The notes beneath the pieces are model-generated. The model saw nothing but the letters and a program-made list of their open reading frames with translations. It searched no databases and was not told the origin of the DNA. The position numbers were made by a program, and so were the translations under genes. A stretch of 64,000 bases of DNA from Paragorgia papillata (taxonomy: Eukaryota; Cnidaria; Anthozoa; Scleralcyonacea; Coralliidae): assembly GCA_035771165.1 (NCBI GenBank), contig JAWNZC010000337.1, positions 2,521,501 to 2,585,500 on the forward strand, read 5' to 3'. Each line of letters begins with the position of its first letter. Position 1 is the stretch's first letter. Shown here piece by piece: positions 55,563 through 64,000 of this stretch.

Positions 55563-57889
55563 AAGACACAAATAATCAAATTAATTAATTAATTATTAAT
55601 GAACGCAAATCTTGCCATTAATTATATGCATACAAACAATTCGTGTTTTGACAATACATGTAGATTTTTATATGTACAGTACAAGAACATATGACGTCAT
55701 TTCTACAGAAAATAGTCTGTTCGTTCTGACTGCTGGACCAAAAATGGCGGTGGCAGAACCACTAATTTAGAAAGAAAAACTCAAACAGGAACTTTAGAAG
55801 TGAATTTTATCGCCACTGTGGTACATATTTATTACATTTATGTACATATTATCTCTCTGGATTTTTAGGCCTCCTTCACACTAATTAACAATTATTGGTT
55901 GATACTTTTTTGATATCGAGAATTATCCAGGTCGAAGTCTGTGTTATCTGCCGAAACCGAAGGCTTGAGATCTTGATAAATGTTGATATAAAAAATGTCT
56001 CATCCAATAATTTTCTTATTTTACATTTTCAGTTGAATATGTAATATTTCATAAACGAGTGGGAGTGTTTTACCAGGAGTTACAGACACGAAGGGGGGAA
56101 ACGGAGGAAGACGGGGCCCTTAGGCATATTTGGTGTGGGGGCCCTTGTTGTCATGATTTGACTGACATGGGGCGGGGCTGCGGCGGGCTGGGGGCCCCCA
56201 ACTGTCGGGGGGCCTTAGTTCTCGCCCTAACCCAATCTCGTTCCCAGAGCCCACGTTCCCCACCCGGGAAACGAGAGACTCTGGGATAATCCGTTTCAAA
56301 TCGTTACGTTATTGGCTGAATAGTGAGCATGAATTGGTCTGAAGTGACCGGAAGTAGAATTAATAAAACCAAAATAACAAAGATGTCGGACGACAAGACT
56401 CCAGTGAAGACGTTGCCGCGATCGATATCTTCGCCGTATGTGTGTAGATGCTTTAATTCGAGCTTCGCCAGCAACCCCATTGACTTGTTTGAGGAAAAGT
56501 CAAACAAGGAGAACATACTATCCAGATTCCGCTCGGATATTTACGCATGCGTACCTCAACCGGAATAACTAGAATCCTGTGATTTGAAACGGATTATCCC
56601 AGAGTCTCTCGTTTCCCGGGTGGGGAACGTGGGCTCTGAGAACGAGGGCTCTGAGAACCTACCTAATGAGCGTTACGCCACTGCAGACACGAGAGGACAA
56701 TGAAAATCACGAGGCCGTTAACCGAGTAATTTTCATTGTTCTCGAGTGTTTGTAAAACATTGTTTTCGAATGTTTTACAAACACGAGAGAACAATGAAAA
56801 TTACGAGGTAATAGGCCGAATGATTTTTGTTGTTCTCGAGTGTTTGCAACCCCTGGTAAAACACGATACACGAGTTTATGAAATAGCTTCTGAATCGTCA
56901 ATTATAGCAGATGGACTTGGTGATATTAGTGCATATTAGATTAGACAATGGTTTCATGTCGAATTTATAATTAACAAATGTGGTAATAAACGGTCCTTTG
57001 TTTGTTCCGTTTATTATCTGATTTCTTAATTATAAATTCAGTTTGTGCGACCTTTACCGGGTTTCAAAACTCATACACATGACCAAATATTTTTCTCTCA
57101 TTGGCTAATTAGCTCATGAATTATTGATTGGAGAAGTAAAGAAAATCACTCCCTCAGAAGGAAAAAACGTTAAAGAAACGCAATTCAAAGACAGTTGCTT
57201 CTTTCCCGTGCTTTTCTTCGGTTTGCCTAGTTGAACAGATCACGTCAGCAGTCTGCACATGCATGACCCTCCATACTTAAAGTGGTTCTCTGATGAAAAT
57301 ATTGTTGGCAATGTTTTTGCATAATCCTAAAGATGTTATGGTAGGTGGTAATCGTGCAAAGTTTCATTTTAAAATTTCAAAAGTGAAGGTGATATTTTAC
57401 GTGTGAAGTTTGTCTTTTGGAGCGCCGCCATTAAAGTGGCCGAGCTTGAGAAGAATGAGTCGAGGAAGCTTATGATGTCATAGACTCAATGTACAACAAT
57501 GAATCCTTTGTTGACTATTGACAACGCCATAAGTTCTCTTCAACTCATTCTTCTCAAACACGGCCAATTTGATGGCACATAAAATACAACTTTGTTTTTG
57601 AGAATTTCGAAATGAAACTTGGCACAATTACCAACTATACCATAATATCTTAAGGATTATGCAGAAACATTATCAACAATATTTCCATCAGAGAATGATT
57701 TTCTCCTCCAAATAATCCTAAGTACAGTCAAGGGTACGTCAAAATCAAAATTTCTGCTCTAAAGGCAAAACGTGTCTTACGACTCATCACATCGGAATTT
57801 GGGTATCGTAAGCCATTTTTGTTTTCTCTAGGCCAAATTTTCGACTGACATAAATTGTACCCTTTTGATTCTAATACGTTTGAGACCTT
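55563..57889 (-). other. SMC4 intron segment
   Basis: Besides the element 56232-56650 there are short repeated blocks ACACGAGAGAACAATGAAAAT TACGAGG (56690-56820) and a palindrome around 57275-57720 (ACATCTTTAGGATTATGC arms). No gene. Confidence 0.45.
56232..56650. mobile_element. CAATCTCG family element, degenerate copy
   Basis: CAATCTCGTTCCCAGAGCC at left; the right arm TCCCAGAGTCTCTCGTTTCC...GGGCTCTGAGAACGAGGG pairs over about 75 bp, but its terminus is disrupted and partly duplicated. An 81-codon ORF inside is not recognised. Confidence 0.55.
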
Positions 57890-58942
57890 ATACTTTATGT
57901 TTTGAAACCTTAGGTGTTATCTTGTGAGACCTTGCGTTACGTTATGAGACCTTAGGTCACGTTGAGAGACCTTACGTGACGTTGTGAAAACCTTACTTTG
58001 CCGGCGAGACCTTGTTACGTTGTGAGACCTTATGTTACGTTGTGAAACATTACTTTGCCAGTGAGACCTTGTTACGTTGTGGGACATTATGTTACCTTGT
58101 CAGACCTTACTTTCCGTTGTGAAACCTCACGTTACCTCCTCAGGCCTTGCGTTACTTTGTCAGACTTTACGTTACATTGTGAGACCTTACGTTACTTTGT
58201 GAGACCTCACGTTACCTCCTCAGGCCTTGCGTTACTTTGTCAGACTTTACGTTACATTGTGAGACCTTACGTTACTTTGTGAGACCTCACGTCACCTCCT
58301 CAGGCCTTGCGTTACTTTGTCAGACTTTACGTTACATTGTGAGACCTTACGTTACTTTGTGAGACCTTACGTTACTTTGTGGGACCTTACGTTACTTTGT
58401 GAGACCTTACGTTATTTTGTGAGACCTTACGTTACACTATGAGACCTTACGTTAATAAATTACCCTGTCAGATTTGCGTTAGTTTATGAGACCTTATACG
58501 TAATACGTTGTGAGACCTTACGTTACGTTATAGACCCTACGTTACATTGTGAGACCTTATTACGTTACCTTGTTAGACCTTACTTTACGTTGTGTGACCT
58601 TGCGAGACTTTACAATACGATATGAGACCGTACGTTATGTTGTGAGACCTTACGTTAATTACCCTGTCAGACCTTGCGTTACCTTGCGAGACCTTATGTT
58701 ACTTTGTGAGGCCTCGTGTTACATTGTGAAACCTTATGTTAATTACCCCTGTCATGCAGATCTTGCGTTACATTATGAGACCTTACGTTAATTAATTACC
58801 CTGTCAGACCTTGCGTTACTTTGTGAGACCTTACGTAATACGTTGTGAGACCTTACGTTACGTTACGCTATAGACCTTACGTAACGTTATGAGTCCTTAC
58901 ATGACGTTGTGAGACATTACATTAGGTTGTGAGACCTTAACG

Positions 58943-59122
58943 GGCCCGTTTACAGGCGATTTTTACTGCGATTTTTCTCACCGACGAATTGAATGGACGA
59001 CTCGCCAAAGTATCGATAGCTCTGAATAAATGGTCCAATACATACATTCGTAAGTCAATCCATTCGATCTCATGTGTCAGAAGAAGAAAAATCGCAGCAA
59101 AAATCGCCGGTGTAAACGGGCC
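58943..59122. mobile_element. MITE, GGCCCGTTTACAGGCG family, copy 2
   Basis: Same family as 2654-2843, inserted inside the 20-bp minisatellite. Confidence 0.7.
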
Positions 59123-59198
59123 TTTACGTTACATTACGTTACCTTGTCAGACCTTACGTTACGTTGTGAGACCGTACTGAACGTTACGTTGTGTGACC

Positions 59199-59381
59199 AT
59201 AGACCACTTTCATAATGGCCGCCGCTTTAAATATTCTTTTATGTGCATCTAAATTAGTCTTTCTAGCCTCGTTAGGGAGCAAAGATTCTTTTGAATTGCA
59301 GACACGCAAACGAGGCCAGAAAGGCTTATTGAGATGCTCACAAAAGAATATTTAAATTGGTCGTCATTATAAGAGGTCTAT
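59199..59381. mobile_element. MITE, ATAGACCACTTT family, in minisatellite
   Basis: ATAGACCACTTTCATAATGG and complement, inner arms AATATTCTTTTATGTGCATC. Related copies at 16821-16975, 24637-24790 and 49155-49320. Confidence 0.68.
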
Positions 59382-60299
59382 ACGTTACGTTGTAAGACCA
59401 TATACGTTAGGTTGTGAGACCATACGTTACGTTGTGAGACTATACGTTACGTTGTGAGGCCATACGTACGTTAGTAACGTTACGTTGTGTGACCATACGT
59501 TACGTTGTGAGACCATACGTTACGTTGTGAGACCATAGGTTACGCTGTGAGACGATACGCTAGGTTGTGAGACGATACGTTAGGTTGTGAGACCATACGT
59601 TACGTTGTGAGACCATACGTTACGTTGTGAGACCATACGTTATGTTGTGAGACCATACGTTAGGTTGTGAGACCATACGTTACGCTGTGAGACCATACGT
59701 TACGCTGTGAGACCATACGCTACGCTGTGAGACCATACGCTAGGTTGTGAGACCATACGTTACGCTGTGAGACCATACGTTAGGTTGCGAGACCATACGT
59801 TACGTTGTGAGACCATACGTTACGTTGTGAGACCATACGTTACGTTGTGAGACCATACGTTACGCTGTGAGACCATACGTTACGCTGTGAGACCATACGT
59901 TACGTTGTGAGACCATACGTTACGTTGTGAGACCATACGTTACGCTGTGAGACCATACGTTACGCTGTGAGACCATACGTTACGCTGTGAGACCATACGC
60001 TACGTTGTGAGACCATACGTTACGTTGTGAGACCATACGTTACATTGTGAGACCATACGTTACGTTGTGTGACCTTGCGATATATTGCGAGACTTTACAA
60101 TACGATATGAGACCTTACGTTACGTTGCGAAACCTTACATTACGTTGTGAGACAGTAAGTTATTGTACGTTGTGAGACCTTACGTTACGTCGTGAAACAT
60201 TGCGTTAATTTTTGAGATCTTGCGTCAGCGGTTTGTAAGACTTTGGGTTGTGAGACCTTCCGTTGCAAATCATTGAACTTACAAATCATTAATATTTAC

Positions 60300-60464
60300 C
60301 TTTTCTCCTCTGGCTTCATTGAGTTCTTCCACGGATTTAGCGCACTCTTCAATGGGTTCTTTGTAACGACTAGATCCAATGATATCCTCTAAATATTCTA
60401 ACATGCCTTCTTCGTGCTCAGTCAGTGCTTTAGGTTTCATCATCGATATTTGCTCAACCTCACC
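60300..60464 (-). CDS. SMC4: SMC4 exon b: Q-loop and SMC4 signature stretch
   Basis: 55 codons, phase 0 at both ends. It opens with GEVEQISMMKPKALTEHEEG and continues with MLEYLEDIIGSSRYKEPI, the segment after the Q-loop that is diagnostic for SMC4 among SMC proteins, then runs into the start of the coiled coil (VEELNEARGEK). The donor AAAAG/GTAAAT lies only about 35 bp from the edge of a 2.4-kb minisatellite. Confidence 0.96.
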
Positions 60465-60518
60465 CTGAGTAGAACAACATAACGTAAAGTCTATATACAG
60501 ATATCAGTGTATTGCAGT

Positions 60519-60876
60519 CATAGGCGTACCTGACCAGTTACGTTTGGGGGGGGGGGGGGGGCAAAACATTTTTGCCCGAAAAATTAAGAGTCGACTGTCG
60601 ATTATTAGATCGTATTCAACATACGAGTTTCTTCATGAGCGTATGTGATATAGCCCTTAGTATAATTTTAAACCGGGCAACTGCAAAACAACTCTGATTT
60701 ATTATGTTAATGTCAAAACATATTACTTTAATGTTAAAACAGTTCAAAATATAATTTTTCATGAATATTTAACAGCAATATTACCCGAAATTTATTTCAA
60801 AAAGTGCCCGAAATTTTCATTTTTAAAATGTTTGGGGGGCAATTGCCTCCCCCCCCCTCCGCCTGGTACGCCTATG
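60519..60876. mobile_element. hAT-like MITE, CATAGGCGTAC family, copy 1
   Basis: TIR CATAGGCGTACC and its complement, with the 8-bp direct repeat ATTGCAGT at 60511-60518 and 60877-60884. Contains a poly-G tract next to the left end (60546-60562) and a poly-C tract near the right end. Confidence 0.7.
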
Positions 60877-61089
60877 ATTGCAGTGTAGATGATACGACAC
60901 ACTAAAATCAATATACTACGGTATAAACAACTGTACGAATACAATTATAAACTATATTGTCTATAAACATGTATATAAACTATAACAAAATATATACACT
61001 ATATGTCTATATATAAAATATACATTGTAGTGATTGTACAGTACTGTATATAATTAAACAAACTTTAATTATTTCGTTCTACAGAATTT

Positions 61090-61225
61090 TTTTAAAATCA
61101 GCCTATTGATTACTCGTACTTCAAGAAAAGTTTTAATGAAAAAAAAATGGGGGGTCGCCAAAGTTTTTTTCGAATTAAATTAGTTTGAAGGGTAATTGGC
61201 AGCCATTTTGAAAAGTCATTGTTGC
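61090..61225. repeat. Solo fragment of the 13187-13775 palindrome
   Basis: GCCTATTGATTACTCGTACT through GGTAATTGGCAGCCATTTTG matches the centre and inner right arm of 13187-13775. Confidence 0.6.
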
Positions 61226-61489
61226 TATGTCAACAATATAATATAATGTCATGACATGATAATAATAATGACGTCACAAAATGCTCGGGTCCTAATTAAT
61301 TCCTTTTGCTCAGGGCCCGTGGGGTTTACTCACCCTTCCCACCCAGTAGTTAATGCACCACTGACTTCCACTCTAGGCAGCACTCTACTTTTTTATCTCT
61401 GCCTTTACATGAGTCCTGAGGCCTATATTTATAGGTTGTCACATAAACCCCAAATACATGTTATTGTATATACAATATTTATAATATAA

Positions 61490-62375
61490 TAATATTTAAT
61501 ACTTATATTGCACTTTTTAGCATTTGAATATGATCAAATGCGCATTACATTCACTAAAATACAAATATATGAAAAATACAAAAATACTGTGCTAAAATAT
61601 CCTTTTCCTGGAACTAGAATAATTATATACTGTACAAAAAATAGTAATGTATGTATATACAAAAATTCTACTAAAGCTATACAAGTTATAACAAAAATAA
61701 CAGATAGAATTAAATATAAAAAATTACTCTAATGAGTTAGGTCAAATCCCTGTGGGCCTCTCTAAAATAATGAGTCTTAAGGAGGCTCTTAAACTTATTA
61801 AAATTGTCCTCTTTCCTAATATAGTCTGGTAGATTGTTCCAGGTCTTTGGCGCAGCTGCTGTGAATGATCTGTCCCCAAGAGTATGCTTGAACTTGACTG
61901 TCAGGTCTTGCAGAATAATACCAGTATTAGGCCGCATGTTATAGTGTGAAGTCTGACTAATGTTTATGAGGTCCCTTAAATACACTGGAGCTAGATTATA
62001 AATAGCCTTAAAGGTGATCACAGAAATTTAGAACAAATTCGGAACCTCACAGGCAACAATGCAAGGCGTGTAGCACAGGCATTATATGACAGTTTCTGGG
62101 TGTATAGGTGATAAGTCGCAGCTGCAGTGTTCTGAAGACGCTGTTAAACTTGGAGAGATGCACATCTGGTACACCTTACAAGAGACCATTGCAGTAGTCA
62201 ATGCATGCCATAACCACAGCTTGCATGAGCAATTTAGTGGTTTCATTTGATAAGAACTTCCTTATTTGTCTAATGTTAGGCAGATGATAAAAGACTGATT
62301 GGTATGTCTTGTTAATCTGCGTATTCATCTTGAGATTTGAGTCAAACCACGAGCCAAGGTTGCAGACAGCGGAGC
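61490..62375 (-). mobile_element. Second CR1/L2-like LINE remnant
   Basis: Leftward. Around 62370-62185 one frame reads SWFDSNLKMNTQINKTYQ and FLSNETTKLLMQAVVMACIDYCNGL, the RT thumb region; after frameshifts, 62021-61737 reads ITFKAIYNLAPVYLRDLI and SFTAAAPKTWNNLPDYIRK. A TATTAA-rich tail ends near 61490. Degenerate, 5'-truncated copy from a different subfamily than 12396-12985. Confidence 0.8.
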
Positions 62376-62450
62376 TTACTATTATTACACTAACAAGTCA
62401 TAAATTATACAATAAAATAATGTGAATGTGTGTTACATTCAACTTCAAAC

Positions 62451-62751
62451 CATAGGCGTACGAGGCGGGGGAGCAGGGGCGGCAGCTGTCCCCCCAGACG
62501 AATGGAAATGTTGCTAAGCCGGGCGAATTTTCAAGCTAATTCGGGCAAAAATATAGGAACAAAATTTTTAAATAGGATGAAAATAAGGAAAAGTAATCAA
62601 AACAATTTAATATCTGTGTATTGTAGGAGATAAAGTATATTGAACAACATGTACTTAGTGTGTTTTTTTATATGAAAAGTCGGGCAATTTCCGTTTCAGT
62701 CGGGCAAAATGTTCTCTGCCCCCCCTATAAATTTGTGCCTGTACGCCTATG
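62451..62751. mobile_element. hAT-like MITE, CATAGGCGTAC family, copy 2
   Basis: Same TIR and internal CGGGCAA...GCCCGA content as 60519-60876. CTTCAAAC precedes the left end and recurs four bases after the right end, an imperfect 8-bp TSD. Confidence 0.62.
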
Positions 62752-62868
62752 CTTCCTTCAAACAATGAGTTACATGACATTGTACCAACTAAAGAGAATC
62801 TTAATATAATTTTTTTTATATGACAATACTAATTTTCAGCAGTTATTAACATACAGTACAATCTGTAC

Positions 62869-63045
62869 CTGCAAAATGAGAAATCGATTGTGATCCAAGT
62901 CAATCCCACAACTCCGAAGAAGCTGAGCAACTTCTTTAAAAGGCTTCTTCCTTCCATTAACATAATAATCTGAACTGTTATCCTTGCGTGCTGTTCTGGA
63001 CACAACAAACTGGCTGTCATCCACCACATCATAAGCATCACCTGG
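62869..63045 (-). CDS. SMC4: SMC4 exon a: N-terminal head up to Q-loop
   Basis: 59 codons, phase 0 at both ends, bounded by a TTTAAATAG acceptor and a CAG/GTACAG donor. It encodes the head segment with VSRTARKDNSSDYYVNG and RKKPFKEV followed by LLRSCGIDLDHNRFLILQ, which ends exactly at the Q-loop glutamine region of SMC heads. In SMC4 this piece forms part of the ATP-binding globular domain. It is the most N-terminal exon inside the window; the residues before PGDAYDVV must come from an exon beyond 64000, as nothing in 63046-64000 reads as SMC4. Confidence 0.95.
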
Positions 63046-63257
63046 CTATTTAAAGAAAAAACACAGATTTATACTCTGTAAGACAAATACTGTATCATTT
63101 TTTTATTATGCAATAATTTCTTTATTTGTTAATTTTTATATCAGTACTTTTAATGTAAATTACATGCCAAAGGTTTAACTTGTAGATGTGTGTATTGTTT
63201 GCTATAATTTTATAATGAAAAAGTGAATTTTCCTCAACCTCAAATACATAGATTGTC

Positions 63258-63320
63258 CAGGACAATCTAGTACCAGGACAATCTAGTACCAGGACAATCT
63301 AGTACCAGGACAATCTAGTA
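63258..63320 (+). repeat. 16-bp repeat, four copies
   Basis: CAGGACAATCTAGTAC repeated four times upstream of SMC4 exon a. Confidence 0.88.
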
Positions 63321-63807
63321 TGTTCATAAAGAAAAATTCATTGTTCCTATCATGGAAGACTGGTTGCTTCCATGCGTGTAAGACAAAGAATTTCTCAATC
63401 TTTTTTATCCTTGTTTTGAGTGGACATTTTCTTTTTTAATGGCTTAGTACCCAGACTGGAAAGTTCGCAAAATGCACATTGGGAATCAAATTTCAGCCAC
63501 CATTTTGTGCAGGCATCTCGTGAAAATTGTATGGACTTGGGTGGGAAAAGAGGTCGTTTCCAGGGGACAGTACAATCAAATTTTCATGAAGTTTTTACCG
63601 AATCTGTGTTAAAAGTCCATGACCACAGGCACATTTTTGAAAAATTGTGCAGCCACTGCAATTTTTTATGAAAATTGCATGGCTGTGGGAAATTGTCGTA
63701 AAAATTGCACAACAGAAATATCCGTAGAAGCCAAAATCATAAGAAAACAATGTTGAATGTAGCTGCAATGTACGGTAGTTGGCCTGTTTCAGAACAGGTG
63801 AGACAGT

Positions 63808-63913
63808 GTGTCTATTGTTTCTCCTCCACTCGAAGAACCATCCAGAAGACACATCAGTTTGTGTCTATTGTTTCTCCTCCCCTCAAAGAACCATCCAGAA
63901 GACACATCAGTTT
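63808..63913 (+). repeat. 53-bp direct duplication
   Basis: GTGTCTATTGTTTCTCCTCC ... ACACATCAGTTT appears twice in tandem (63808, 63861) with three mismatches. Confidence 0.8.
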
Positions 63914-63930
63914 CAGAACAGTATAACACA

Positions 63931-63962
63931 ACAGCGAAACACGTGTCTGTAGATTGAACTAT
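63931..63962 (+). mobile_element. Truncated hammerhead/Penelope-like end
   Basis: ACAGC-GAAA-CAC-GTGTC-TGTAG-ATTGAACTAT matches the 3' half of the hammerhead at 18880-18922, but the CTGATGA core and the first strands of stems I and II are absent. A 5'-truncated relic. Confidence 0.6.
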
Positions 63963-64000
63963 GTACGTTCCTTCACTTCAGTGTTGTTGAGCACTCTGTG

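Larger units (their letters stand above)
57890..60262 (+). repeat. 2.4-kb, 20-bp minisatellite
   Basis: Unit GTTGTGAGACCTTACGTTAC. Two variant zones: CCTTACG (57890-58935, 60065-60262) and CCATACG (59390-60060). Interrupted by two MITEs. It ends about 35 bp from the donor of SMC4 exon b. The ORFs it yields are not genes. Confidence 0.92.
63046..64000 (-). other. Intron upstream of SMC4 exon a
   Basis: Contains the 16-bp and 53-bp repeats and the truncated hammerhead. No SMC4 exon seen. Confidence 0.6.

Noticed and set aside
55323..55571. ORFs with WSGQSWVEWAILGG repeats
   Set aside because: By-product of the 19-bp minisatellite.
58055..58791. ORFs reading RPYVTL.DLTLRCETL repeats
   Set aside because: Translation of the 20-bp minisatellite; period 20 is not a multiple of three, so frames shift and no real protein is implied.

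Overview
The window is animal (metazoan) nuclear DNA: AT-rich, intron-dense and packed with short palindromic transposons, retroposon tails, microsatellites and minisatellites. The host is most likely an invertebrate; the mix of MITE-like families and the style of the cysteine-rich surface proteins made me think of a cnidarian (anthozoan), but that is inference and no sequence here proves the phylum.

One gene organises the whole window. Eighteen exons on the minus strand, from 63045 down to 2854, encode about 561 consecutive residues of SMC4, the condensin ATPase subunit. They cover the second part of the N-terminal head (including the Q-loop), the whole N-terminal coiled-coil arm and the first two thirds of the hinge. 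All exon junctions are GT/AG and every splice phase joins. The Walker A exon lies beyond 64000; the rest of the hinge, the C-terminal arm, the signature motif and Walker B lie below position 1. Coding density of this gene is under 3 percent.

The largest intron (11447-32808, 21.4 kb) carries other genes. Two tandem paralogues on the same strand (15829-16650 and 22376-24466) encode single-exon type I membrane proteins with two and nine copies of a roughly 60-residue cysteine repeat, one transmembrane segment, and a short cytoplasmic tail with PPxY motifs and a C-terminal TTV. They sit in a segmental duplication (about 14.9-20.7 kb and 21.4-27.6 kb). A separate small spliced gene with an acidic C-terminus reads leftward at 32075-30628, and a short ORF with a C2H2-like motif reads rightward at 29140-29379; neither is recognised.

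The remaining introns are built from mobile DNA. Seen directly: a complete hammerhead ribozyme core of the Penelope-like type (18880-18922); two Penelope-like insertions with clean 13- and 14-bp target duplications (54518-54899, 47015-47150), the second interrupting a hAT-type transposase remnant; two 5'-truncated CR1/L2-like LINE ends (12396-12985, 61490-62375); tRNA-derived SINEs (41445-41580, perhaps 54086-54165) and a tRNA/5S chimera (18211-18580); several TIR families with 9-bp target duplications, one copy reduced to 45 bp (33761-33805); hAT-like 8-bp and mariner-like TA elements; several nested insertions; and minisatellites of 16, 19, 19, 20, 21, 29 and 53 bp, some lying within a few tens of bases of SMC4 splice sites.

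Functionally, SMC4 is a housekeeping chromosome-condensation gene whose introns have become a landing site for transposons and for unrelated nested genes. I see no operon, CRISPR array, rRNA operon or intact tRNA gene.
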